Below are positions 10,951-21,240 of a stretch of 64,000 nucleotides of DNA, piece by piece. The notes under the pieces are model-generated. The model was not told the origin of the DNA. It saw only the letters and a list, made by a program, of their open reading frames with translations, and did not search any database. This DNA comes from Isoperla grammatica (Eukaryota; Arthropoda; Insecta; Plecoptera; Perlodidae). The position numbers and the translations under genes are program-made. The first letter of the stretch is position 1; each line of letters starts with the position of its first letter. The DNA is taken from NCBI GenBank assembly GCA_945910005.1, contig OX246737.1:76891165-76955164 (forward strand), given 5' to 3'.

Positions 10951-11621
10951 CCACCACAAGCAATGCCAACACATTCCCAAGTGTTAAGGTCAAAATACCT
11001 CTCACAATACCTTTCAAAAATACCTCAGCCCAAATATTTTATTTGTAATTGCATCATAGTATAATTAATTACATATTTTGACTTTTATATACGTTTTATT
11101 TTACTGCTTATAAACCATGAATTCGGGGAGAAAATATGTTTAATTTAAATACCACATAGGCCATTAAAGTTTTAACATCGGGATCCGTTCAGCGTATAAA
11201 GAAAACTAAGGAATGCTGACGCGATGCACTGTGGCAGTGAAAATGTTACCTGTCAAGTGGAGATCTCAACATTAATAATTGTCACAAGCTGGCTGGCGAG
11301 GTTTTGGAAGAGACCAAAGTAGGCTTATATAATGACATAATGCTCATAAATAGAAATTACAGAAAACACGACACCGAGGACAAAACTGGAAAACAAAACA
11401 CGGGAGTTAACGCGTGTGCGAGAGGCAAATGAACAAACAAACCATTTCACGGCATTAAATAAAAAGTGAAATAAAATAAAATCACAAAGTCAATAAAATT
11501 AAATCTACTGTAAACAATCCAATCTTTGCATCGTATGACCTATACAATAATATGTACAATTCAATACAAACAAAAATTGCATTTGGATAATATGTTTGTG
11601 TATTTAGGGTTCGTAGCTTTT
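10951..11621. other. No recognised feature
   Basis: AT-rich spacer; nothing supported. Confidence 0.5.
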
Positions 11622-11845
11622 TGTGTGGCGCGTTCGTCTGGTGTGTTTATTCCTGTTTCCGATGCAGAATGCCCAGGGATTGATTCCGGTTTGGGATGTG
11701 CTTTTAATTTCGGAAATTGAATTAAATCTGTTCGATACTGAAATACACATTAATGAATACATTGGAGCCACCATAACACCGAGGCTCAAGTAATAAATGG
11801 TCCCTCCTCTTAAAATCAGTTATAGCACTATCTTTTACCAAGGTT
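11622..11845 (+). mobile_element. Diverged tRNA-derived SINE, copy 1
   Basis: Aligns by eye along its length to 55345-55595. The shared head includes gtttattYctg...atgcagaa, a degenerate B-box-like gattgattccggttt, then ttcggaaattga and a body with gagcc.ccataac and aaatcagtt. The A box is degenerate. It is clearly a repeat family; tRNA ancestry is inferred from the better preserved second copy. Confidence 0.6.
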
Positions 11846-11966
11846 CAAAAACAACATCAAAATTACAAGTGACAAACTTTTTTAAACCCAAGTAAAACAA
11901 TTACCATAGGAAACGCACTGCCGCATTGAAATCAATTGATAATGGGCAAGGTCCGTAAATCTCTTA

Positions 11967-12698
11967 AGCCCGCCATACACGGTACAACTTGCATGACGAG
12001 CCCGGCTTGATCATGCCAACATTCAAGTAAGTTGCATCGTTAGTGGTCGAAATTGGATGGCTTGAACTGCAAATCGTTTGGCTTGACGGTTTTCTGTCCT
12101 CGTCAGATATTTTGCATCATGCCAAAAAGTTGGAAGGGCTTACATCCAATCACAAGCCGAGTTGAAGTCACGTGGTTAAACCTGACGTCACGGTAATCAC
12201 CTGCGCGGCGTGAGCGTTGTTGTGACATTTGTGTTTTGAGGTTAAGTGCATGTTAGTATCAGACTATTAGAGGAGTTAATTACTATTTGAAGCAAATAAA
12301 TATATGAGGCATCATCCATCCGTAAATAATTACGAAAATCATCTGGATCCAATTCCTTCAACAGGTTTATATGGGAGAATGTCTTTCGTTGCAATATAGC
12401 CACTTTTTGGTCCATTTTCTTCTCTTCTTCTGGCATTTATCTTGACTACAACACCAGCTTGCAATAATTGCAGTAGCACCAAGTGTCTTGACATATTTTG
12501 ATGAAACAGCTGCATTGTATACTGTATAGGACTTTTCAAAGGTAGAACAATATTTGAGGTTATGGAAAAGTATTTTACTTGAGAGTGTTGGATCACCGAC
12601 TGGATGTGTGAGTGGGTGACTTGAGACCTTCAGATTTACTTGACAACTTGCATGACAAGCCAGGCTTGTCATGCAAGTTGTACCGTGTATGGCGGGCT
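11967..12698. mobile_element. PIF/Harbinger-type DNA transposon derivative
   Basis: 732-bp element bounded by inverted repeats of about 40 bp starting AGCCCGCCATACACGG and ending with its complement. It is flanked on both sides by TTA (11964-11966 and 12699-12701), the 3-bp target duplication typical of PIF/Harbinger. Inside, on the minus strand, is a remnant of a Harbinger transposase (12242-12436). It is too short to be autonomous (full elements are several kb), so it is an internally deleted copy. Confidence 0.88.
12242..12436 (-). pseudogene. Harbinger transposase N-terminal fragment
   Basis: A 64-codon frame contains INLLKELDPDDFRNYLRMD followed by a hydrophobic helix (YIYLLQIV). This matches the pattern at the start of HARBI1/PIF transposases, where an acidic-aromatic segment D..DFRNYLRMD precedes the DDE nuclease core. 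The DDE core is absent; the frame ends soon after the motif, so catalysis is impossible from this copy. It lies within the TTA-flanked element, which explains its presence. Confidence 0.75.
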
Positions 12699-12907
12699 TT
12701 AGTAAAGGCTCGAACTCCCGTCAGGTCGTCCCATTCTTTCCACAATTTCAAAAGTCACATGTTTTTCAAATTGGAGTATCATATTCTGTCAAGACCAATT
12801 CTGGCTCAATCCCGCATTGTATCTAATTGAAAAAATGTAATGTCTACATGCATTCTATCTACATTTTGAAGTGAAGTATTTTAAAATAAAATTAACATAA
12901 TAATGAA

Positions 12908-13285
12908 GTATATTTAATAGGGATGCACACGATAATCGATATTATCGTTCGATATTCGATATACAATAAAATTTCGATAATCGATAATACAAATATTATC
13001 GAATGGTCTGATTTCTAAAAAAGCGGGTTCGTAAAGCATTATTTCGTTCTTCTCGGACCTTTCTAGTATTGAAATACTCAAAGAGACCGCCAAAATACTG
13101 GGCCTCGGGCCTCACATGTGATTATACTCTCAGCAGTGTCACGTCAGATGTGTCCAAGTAATGTTGCCATATCGTTATGTGCTCGATTAGGTGACATATC
13201 ACTGAAACTGTTAAAGATTGCTTCAATTTTGTAAATTTATTATCGTTCGATATTATCGATCGATAATGCAGTCATCTTTCGATTA
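12908..13285. repeat. ATCGAT/ATTATCGA-rich palindromic cluster
   Basis: From tagggatgcacacgataatcg the sequence is dense in attatcga and atcgat palindromes (12920-13010), and again next to the assembly gap (13240-13283). The start resembles the CAGGGATGC-type ends of some hAT elements, but no second end or target duplication is visible because of the gap. Confidence 0.35.
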
Positions 13286-13485
13286 NNNNNNNNNNNNNNN
13301 NNNNNNNNNNNNNNNNNNNNNNNNNNNNNNNNNNNNNNNNNNNNNNNNNNNNNNNNNNNNNNNNNNNNNNNNNNNNNNNNNNNNNNNNNNNNNNNNNNNN
13401 NNNNNNNNNNNNNNNNNNNNNNNNNNNNNNNNNNNNNNNNNNNNNNNNNNNNNNNNNNNNNNNNNNNNNNNNNNNNNNNNNNNNN
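13286..13485. other. Assembly gap (200 N)
   Basis: Exactly 200 unknown bases, a conventional gap length. It lies at the left edge of the 60-bp satellite, so the true array length is unknown. Confidence 0.99.
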
Positions 13486-15757
13486 AATGATGTTTTATCT
13501 TAGAGAGGTGCTGTAATGGCCCTGTTATAAGTGCTTACATTATGTAATGATGTTTTATCTTAGAGAGGTGCTGTAATGGCCCTGTTATTAGTGCTTACAT
13601 TATGTAATGATGTTTTATCTTAGAGAGGTGCTGTAATGGCCCTGTTATAAGTGCCTACATTATGCAATGATGTTTTATCTTAGAGAGGTGCTGTAATGGC
13701 CCTGTTTTTAGTGCTTACATTATGTAATGATGTTTTATCTTAGAGAGGTGCTGTAATGGCCCTGTTATTAGTGCTTACATTATGTAATGATGTTATATCT
13801 TAGAGAGGTGCTGTAATGGCCCTGTTTTTAGTGCTTACATTATGTAATGATGTTTTATCTTAGAGAGGTGCTGTTATGGCCCTGTTATTAGTGCTTACAT
13901 TATGCAATGATGTTTTATCTTAGACAGGTGCTGTAATGGCCCTGTTATTAGTGCTTACATTATGTAATGATGTTTTATCTTAGAGAGGTGCTGTTATGGC
14001 CCTGTTATTAGTGCCTACATTATGCAATGATGTTTTATCTTAGAGAGGTGCTGTAAGGGCCCTGTTATTAGTGCTTACATTATGCAATGATGTTTTATCT
14101 TAAAGAGGTGCTGTAAGGGCCCTGTTATTAGTGCTTACATTATGCAATGATGTTTTATATTAGAGGGCAGCTGTAATGGCCCTGTTATTAGTGCTTACAT
14201 TATGAAATGATGTTTTATCTTAGAGAGGTGCTGTAATGGCCCTGTTATTAGTGCTTACATTATGCAATGATGTTTTATCTTAGAGAGGTGCTGTTATGGC
14301 CCTGTTATTAGTGCCTACATTATGCAATGATGTTTTATCTTAGAGAGGTGCTGTTATGGCCCTGTTATTAGTGCCTACATTATGCAATGATGTTTTATCT
14401 TAGAGAGGTGCTGGAATGGCCCTGTTATTAGTGCTTACATTATGCAATGATGTTTTATCTTAGACAGGTGCTGTAATGGCCCTGTTATTAGTGCTTACAT
14501 TATGCAATGATGTTTTATCTTAGAGAGGTGCTGTAATGGCCCTGTTATTAGTGCTTACATTATGCAATGATGTTTTATCCTAGAGAGGTGCTGTAATGGC
14601 CCTGTTATAAGTGCTTACATTATGCAATGATGTTTTATCTTAGAGAGGTGCTGTAATGGCCCTGTTATTAGTGCTTACATTATGCAATGATGTTTTATCT
14701 TAGAGAGGTGCTGTAATGGCCCTGTTATTAGTGCTTACATTATGTAATGATGTTTTATCTTAGAGAGGTGCTGTAATGGCCCTGTTATTAGTGCTTACAT
14801 TATGCAATGATGTTTTATCTTAGAGAGGTGCTGTAATGGCCCTGTTATTAGTGCTTACATTATGCAATGATGTTTTATCTTAGAGAGATGCTGTAATGGC
14901 CCTGTTATTAGTGCTTACATTATGTAATGATGTTTATCTTAGAGAGGTGCTGTAATGGCCCTGTTATTAGTGCTTACATTATGTAATGATGTTTTATCTT
15001 AGAGAGGTGCTGTAATGGCCCTGTTATTAGTGCTTACATTATGCAATGATGTTTTATCTTAGAGAGGTGCTATAATGGTTCTGTTATTAGTGCTTACATT
15101 ATGCAATGATGTTTTATCTTAGAGAGGTGCTGTAATGGCCCTGTTATAAGTGCTTACATTATGTAATGATGTTTTATATTAGAGAGGTGCTGTAATGGCC
15201 CTGTTATTAGTGCTTACATTATGTAATGATGTTTATCTTAGAGAGGTGCTGTAATGGCCCTGTTATTAGTGCTTACATTATGCAATGATGTTTTATCTTA
15301 GAGAGGTGCTGTAATGGCCTTGTTATTAGTGCTTACATTATGTAATGATGTTTTATCTTAGAGAGGTGCTGTAATGGCCCTGTTATTAGTGCTTACATTA
15401 TGCAATGATGTTTTATCTTAGAGTGGTGCTGTAATGGCCCTGTTATTAGTGCTTACATTATGTAATGATGTTTTATCTTAGAGAGGTGCTGTAATGGCCC
15501 TGTTATTAGTGCTTACATTATGTAATTATGTTTATCTTAGAGAGGTGCTGTAATGGCCCTGTTATTAGTGCTTACATTATGTAATGATGTTTATCTTAGA
15601 GAGGTGCTGTAATGGCCCTGTTATTAGTGATTACATTATGCATTGATGTTTTATCTTAGAGAGGTGCTGTAATGGCCCTGTTATTAGTGATTACATTATG
15701 CATTGATGTTTTATCTTAGAGAGGTGCTGTAATGGCCCTGTTATTAGTGCATACATT
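13486..15757. repeat. 60-bp satellite array, left part
   Basis: About 38 units of 60 bp (some 59 bp), beginning AATGATGTTTTATCTTAGAG and ending GCTTACATTATGC. Variation is mostly single-base. The array resumes after LTR element 2 at 19452, so element 2 inserted into it. Confidence 0.97.
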
Positions 15758-16287
15758 TGTAACTAACCATACATATCCCACCTTGTGCTCTTGATCACAG
15801 AACATGTATCAAGTAGGGTATAGAAAGCGTTGGATTTAAATATTGGATTATGTTGGGAATTGAAGTAGTGTATAGAAAGCGGTGGATTTAAATATTGGAT
15901 TATGTTGAGAATTGTTAAGTATAGAAGGCGGTGTATGGAGTTTGGGTTGCTAGGATACGGAATGGATTGTTAGAGATTGTGTTGTTGATGGGATGAGAGA
16001 GTGTACTGAGTTTTCGTGAGTTTGTGTACTACCTACTAAACGTATATTAAAACTATCTTATTAATAATAGAACTTCTATTATTTCTACTAGGAGTAGTTT
16101 AACGATTCACACTTGGTGAGTGCATACAACAATTATTGACATCGTGCGCTACTCCACGTTCACGAATCAGAAGTAGCGGCATTTTAAGGTATTTATAAAT
16201 TCCTCACTACCTTTTATATAATTTGTTTCCTCACCCTTCCTCACCTCACCTGTCATATGTTACTGAGGATAGGGTGAGAAACGTAAC
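15758..16287 (+). repeat. 5' LTR of element 2
   Basis: 530 bp, TGTAACTAACC ... GAAACGTAAC(A). It contains a tandem internal duplication (ggtggatttaaatattggattatgttg near 15825 and 15880) with TATA-like taaatatt. One base different from the 3' LTR. Confidence 0.95.
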
Positions 16288-16289
16288 AT

Positions 16290-16303
16290 TGGCGCCCAAC
16301 GTG
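16290..16303 (+). other. Primer binding site, element 2
   Basis: TGGCGCCCAACGTG, two to three bases after the LTR. Lysine-tRNA type, as in element 1, supporting a close relationship between the two elements. Confidence 0.8.
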
Positions 16304-16385
16304 ATTGTGGTCCGAGTATATCTCACGGCATTGCCCCGGGACCGAGAAGTATTTGGTACACTGGTTGGTGGACAAACCAGGCACA

Positions 16386-17630
16386 ATGAGTGATAGTTTT
16401 CATGCATTGCTGGCAGCGGTGGAATCCGTGATCCAGCAGAGACAACAGAAACCAGTTGATGAGGCTACTTACAATATGGGTCAACACATATTGTCAATTT
16501 TTAAAGAGGAGTTGCTACAGGAGGTACGCGGCCACATTAAAGAGGAATGTATCCGCGAAATAAACACAACAGTAGATGGTTTGCGGGACGAGCTTCACGA
16601 GATCCGTACGTCCGTGAATGCCCTCCAGGTGACCTCTATTGACGTGACTAAAGACGTCGACGCAATGGACTCGGCGATTAGAACTTTAAAATATGATATG
16701 AAAGAGGTTTCGCGGGCGCTAGATAGCCTGTCGCCATAGTCGGGGGCAGGGGCACCACCCACCCCCAATGACGGTACGAGCTTGTACTTTAATTTGCAAG
16801 CCTGGGAGAGCTTAGCGCGAGGGGGGCTAAAATATAGTGGCCTGGACTCGGGCTTTCACGCAGTCGATTTTATGGACTCAGTGGAACGTAATTTTAAAAT
16901 GATCAACATACCACCAATGCACCAATTAAACTTGGCCCTGCAATGCTTGGTAGGAAAGGCCGCGCAATGGGGAAGAGAACATCAGTTGTTGTTCCATTCT
17001 TTTGATGATTTCAAACAAGCTTTTATGAACAAGTTCTGGGGGCAAAAGGAACAGAGTCGAGTTTTGCGACACATTTATGGTGGCGCGTTTCAACCGGGAA
17101 AAAAGACAAGAGCTGAGTACTTTGCATTCTACTGCCGGATCACTCAACATCTTGCTAACCCACCCAATGACAGAGAGTTGTGCGAGCAACTTACAAACCA
17201 TTTTATTAAAAATATTAAAGTGTTGCTTTGGAATACTGATATGTCTAAGAAAGGTATCAGTGAGCTGTTAGAGCGTCTGGACGGCGATGAAGAAGACATG
17301 GGTCACCCGGCAGCGGAGGGGTTTGGCGACGAACGGGCGCAGCGCAGCTCAGCGCACAATAGCAACCTACACCCACAGCGAGGTACCGCGCCAAATGACC
17401 ACCGAAACAACGGTGGGTCGCAACAAAGCGACAATTATCACACAGACAATAGGAAACCCAGTGGGCAACCACAACATACTAGTTGGCGAGACCGAGGAAC
17501 GACTCACGTAAGGACGGTTGAGGTCGAGCAACATGGCGAAGCCTACACTGATGAGAATTCGGGAAACGGGGTACGGTCGCAACACGAAGGCCAAGAGTTT
17601 CGACCGAATGCGTTGGAAGAGAGGGCCTAG
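16386..17630 (+). CDS. gag of element 2 (one in-frame TAG)
   Basis: The ATG at 16386 opens an N-terminal helical/coiled-coil segment (MSDSFHALLAAVESVIQQ...). The frame meets TAG at 16737-16739 and then continues open without a shift. The downstream part is capsid-like: FHAVDFMDSVERNFKMINI, LVGKAAQWGRE, FDDFKQAFMNKFWG, and a Gln/Asn/His-rich tail ending at TAG 17628-17630. The stop falls in a Gly/Pro linker between the coiled coil and the capsid domain. It could be a point mutation or could separate two products. The capsid arrangement parallels gag of element 1. The slippery heptamer is at 17561, 22 codons before the gag stop. Confidence 0.75.
17561..17567 (+). promoter_or_regulatory. -1 ribosomal frameshift site GGGAAAC (gag/pro, element 2)
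   Basis: Phased G GGA AAC in the gag frame (codons TCG GGA AAC). The -1 frame is open without a stop from here through the protease and into the foreign segment. It has the same heptamer and phase as element 1, with similar encoded context (small residue-Gly-Asn). Confidence 0.8.
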
Positions 17631-18214
17631 ACGAGACATGTCGACGTACTATATCCACCATTTACACCAAACCGACTGAAGATTTGGTGGAGGATACACC
17701 AGTAGTGGGAACACTACCACCAAAAATAGAATGCCCCGGGCTACAAGCCCTAGTGCAAGGACAACTATGTGACGTGCTTTTAGATTCCGGTTGTGAGGCC
17801 TCCTGTATTTCACAAGTACTCTGGGACCAGTTGGCTCCACACCACGCCACCATACCAGTATTGCCAGTCGTGGGAGTAACAGTGGTGGGAGCAACAGGCA
17901 AGCGTAGTCAACGAGTCTCACAACAGGCCTATTTACAGATTATTGTTGATGGGGTTACGACAGAAATGGGTTGCCTCATTGTGAGAGACCTCGTGAAGCC
18001 AGTAATACTTGGTGTCGAGTGGTTGAGTAAATTTGAAGTACACCTCGACTTCGAGAACAATGTAGTTATCATTGGGGGCACTAAAGTGAGGGGGCCGCTG
18101 ACAACCAACTGCTGCAGTGACAATATTGGAAAGGGACAGGACCTGCTGCCCGTAGCAATAGCACTTGCAGAAGAAATACCGATACACGCCTTGTCAATTA
18201 ACAATATTTTCACT
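17568..18214 (+). CDS. Retropepsin-type protease of element 2
   Basis: Read in the -1 frame relative to gag. It contains the aspartic protease active site LLDSGCEASCIS (D-S-G), the flap/loop region VVGVTVVGATGKRSQ, and the C-terminal ILG motif in VILGVEWLSKF, so the domain looks complete. It would cleave the Gag precursor. The frame continues without a stop into the foreign segment, so the two would be made as one Gag-Pro fusion. No RT motif (such as xxDD) follows. Confidence 0.82.
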
Positions 18215-18851
18215 AAACCGTACGACGCCACTGATACCCATGAGATGCTGGTTCGGCACGACAAGGAAGTGGAGCCGGTCAAGCACATGAACATGCCCCG
18301 TGAGGAGGACCTTGTCAAGCACCAGAACACGGAGAAGAGGAGGAAGAGGACGTGGCACCAGCGGATACGCGCCAAGATGAAGGCGAGATATATGATGTTC
18401 CGGGAGTCAGTGAGGACCAGTATGGGGCTTCGCGATCCTGACGAGGGCAGGGAGAAACTGAAGAAGTTCCAGAAGAACGAGAAGAAGCGATACCGGGCGG
18501 AGCAGCACAGGTTTGAGGTGAAGCGCGTCCAACAGCTGAAGGAGTTCGTGCTGAGACGCAAGCCCGAGTACAAGACGGAGACGAATCGCAGCGGTCGCAC
18601 TAAGGAGGACATCCAGCTGATGAATGAACCTGACGAAGAAGCGGCGCAAGGTGGAGGTCGATGGCGTCGTTGTCACGACGAACACGAGCAAGGTCATCTA
18701 CGGAGACGAGGAGAACAACGTGGTTTCCAACGACCACATCTTCAAGACGCAGGAGCTGCGGCTGCTCAAGGACAGGACGAAGGATACGTTCAAAGTCTTC
18801 GAGAACAATGCCGACAACAAACCCTTAGACTGGAAGATCGTGATGGCTTAA
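18215..18851 (+). CDS. Foreign, probably host-derived coding segment carried by element 2
   Basis: From about 18225 composition changes abruptly. Codons become G/C-ending and the product is Lys/Arg/Glu-rich and probably helical (e.g. WHQRIRAKMKARYMMFRE, EKLKKFQKNEKKRYRAEQH, LKEFVLRRKPEYKTE). At 18618-18626 a 4-bp direct duplication (ATGAATGA) shifts the frame. The natural continuation (KKRRKVEVDGVVVTTNTSK ... PLDWKIVMA) is in the frame starting at 18624 and ends at TAA 18849-18851. No introns are apparent, as expected for a captured mRNA. I do not recognise the parent gene. The uninterrupted protease frame runs on in the shifted phase to 18958. Alternative: an element-specific accessory gene, made less likely by the composition break and the missing RT/integrase. 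Confidence 0.65.
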
Positions 18852-18908
18852 AATGGTTGGTTCGTGAAGAGGTAGTTTGGACTGATGGACAGTTTCCCAG
18901 CACAACCT

Positions 18909-18921
18909 CTTCAGGGGGCAG
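18909..18921 (+). other. Polypurine tract of element 2
   Basis: Purine-rich caGGGGGcag immediately before the 3' LTR. Plus-strand primer site. Confidence 0.65.
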
Positions 18922-19451
18922 TGTAACCAACCATACATATCCCACCTTGTGCTCTTGATCACAGAACATGTATCAAGTAGGGTATAGAAAGCGTTGGATT
19001 TAAATATTGGATTATGTTGGGAATTGAAGTAGTGTATAGAAAGCGGTGGATTTAAATATTGGATTATGTTGAGAATTGTTAAGTATAGAAGGCGGTGTAT
19101 GGAGTTTGGGTTGCTAGGATACGGAATGGATTGTTAGAGATTGTGTTGTTGATGGGATGAGAGAGTGTACTGAGTTTTCGTGAGTTTGTGTACTACCTAC
19201 TAAACGTATATTAAAACTATCTTATTAATAATAGAACTTCTATTATTTCTACTAGGAGTAGTTTAACGATTCACACTTGGTGAGTGCATACAACAATTAT
19301 TGACATCGTGCGCTACTCCACGTTCACGAATCAGAAGTAGCGGCATTTTAAGGTATTTATAAATTCCTCACTACCTTTTATATAATTTGTTTCCTCACCC
19401 TTCCTCACCTCACCTGTCATATGTTACTGAGGATAGGGTGAGAAACGTAAC
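18922..19451 (+). repeat. 3' LTR of element 2
   Basis: 530 bp, one base different from the 5' copy. Followed by ACATT and the resumed satellite. Confidence 0.95.
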
Positions 19452-19645
19452 ACATTATGCAATGATGTTTTATCTTAGAGAGGTGCTGTAATGGCCCTGT
19501 TATTAGTGCTTACATTATGTAATGATGTTTATCTTAGAGAGGTGCTGTAATGGCCCTGTTATTAGTGATTACATTATGCATTGATGTTTTATCTTAGTAG
19601 AGGGGTGCTGTTATGGCCCTGTTATTAGTGCTTACATTATGCAAT
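19452..19645. repeat. 60-bp satellite, right remnant
   Basis: Three units of the same satellite, the last with a small insertion, then an abrupt join to integrase-coding sequence at 19646. The satellite therefore borders, and may have expanded inside, an older Gypsy element. Confidence 0.9.
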
Positions 19646-20106
19646 ACGGAGAGGTGGAGCGACAAAATCGCTCTCTTTTGAAATGCCTACGCATTGCTAA
19701 TGCAGGGAGAAAGGACTTACGGGATGCCTTATATGAATTTCTGTTTGCGTACCGCACGACGGGGTTACGCCTGCATTCTTGATGTTTAATAGAAAGCTTA
19801 GAGACAAAGTTCCCTCCCTAGGATGTAGGAATAAACTTGATATTGCTGTAAGAGACTGTGACGCGGAAAGAAAAGTTGCTGCGTGTCACTACACAGACAC
19901 AGCTAGGCACTCAGCTCCATCTGATGTTGCTGTGGGAAATTTAGTGTTACTGCGGGAGGAAAACCCTTTAAAATTGTCTACCACATTCTCCCCAGTTCAA
20001 TTACAGGTTACATCCAAAATTGGCAACTCCACAACAATCCGTTTACCTGAGGGAGTCAGTTACCAACGAAATGTGTCACAATTGAAGAAGGTTATCCAGC
20101 CTCTAG

Positions 20107-20624
20107 GGGCCTCATTCCAGTACATTTGCAAACTTAACCCCGGTGATAGTCAATAGCTAATCAGGAGTCAGCAATTGAGACGCCGATCGAAGGAATTCAT
20201 TGTTGAAAAAACGAGACAAAATAAAAACAATAACAAACAAATACATTCCAATAACCTCAAAACGTCCACAAAATAGTCAATAAAACTACATATTTACATA
20301 TGTAGTACATTTATAATGTACTATAAATACACAAAATTATTTGTTTACTTCAATATACACATAAAGTAACGTATTCATGTAGGTAGATATCCCAATTAAA
20401 GAATTGAAATGTGACATTTGTGTAACTACACACATGGGCATTGACAAAATGGCGGCATGTCAAAGTATTGTTGAGATAACTCTTCTTAACCCTACTATCA
20501 GACAGGGTCACATTTGCCTCCGAATTATGCAGGGAAGCCTGTGTAGGAGTTAACCCCGGGGTCATTTTAACATGGGGTTAGCGAGAGTTAAGGAGGGTTA
20601 AAAAAATGTACAGGAATGAGGCCC
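20107..20624. mobile_element. MITE copy 1 inserted in pol
   Basis: 518 bp, starting GGGCCTCATTCCAGTACAT and ending ATGTACAGGAATGAGGCCC, i.e. terminal inverted repeats of about 19 bp. Flanked by TAG (20104-20106) and CAG (20625-20627). The 3-bp duplication suggests a PIF/Harbinger-type origin. A 71-codon minus-strand frame occurs in both copies, but no function is recognised. Confidence 0.85.
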
Positions 20625-20627
20625 CAG

Positions 20628-21144
20628 GGGCCTCATTCCTGTACATATGCAAACTTAACCCCGGGGTTAGTCAATAGCCAATCAGGAGTCAGCAATGGAG
20701 ACACCGACCGAAGGAAGACATTGTTGAAAAAACGAGACAAAATAAAAACAATAACAAACAAAAACAGTTCAATAACCTCAAAACTTTGATAAAATGCTCA
20801 ATAAAACTATACATTTACATATGTTGAACCTATATAATGTACTATAAATACACAAATTGTTTATAAACTTCAATAAACACATAAAGTAACGTATCCATGA
20901 AAAAAGATACTCTCAATAAAGAATTGAAATGTGACATTTGTGTAACTACACACACGGGCATTGACAAAATGGCGGCATTTCAAAGTATTGTTGAGATAAC
21001 TCTTCTTAACCCTACTATCAGACAGGGTCACATTTGCCTCCGAATTATGCAGGGAAGCCTGTGTAGGAGTTAACCCCGGGGTCATTTTAACATGGGGTTA
21101 GCGAGAGTTAAGGAGAGTTAAAAAAATGTACAGGAATGAGGCCC
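20628..21144. mobile_element. MITE copy 2, tandem to copy 1
   Basis: 517 bp, same family and orientation as copy 1, separated from it by the single trinucleotide CAG and followed by CAG. About 90% similar by eye, with clustered differences in the middle. Together the two copies split the integrase tail reading frame. Confidence 0.85.
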
Positions 21145-21240
21145 CAGTTGTTTTGCCAGACCCAACTGCTTACACAGGTTGCCTTCCAACTAAATCTACA
21201 TCAGGGATCACACCTGTCACTTCACCGGTGATTTCACAGG

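Larger units (their letters stand above)
15758..19451 (+). mobile_element. Ty3/Gypsy-type LTR element 2 with gag and protease, no RT/integrase, and a foreign coding segment
   Basis: 3.7-kb element with 530-bp LTRs that differ at a single base (T/C, seventh position), flanked by ACATT (15753-15757 and 19452-19456), which the satellite supplies. PBS, gag, the -1 frameshift site, protease and polypurine tract are present. Between the protease and the polypurine tract there is no RT, RNase H or integrase; instead there is a GC-rich coding segment (about 18215-18851). Near-identical LTRs imply a very recent insertion, so mobilisation presumably used enzymes supplied by a relative. This is the most unusual element in the window. 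Confidence 0.93.
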
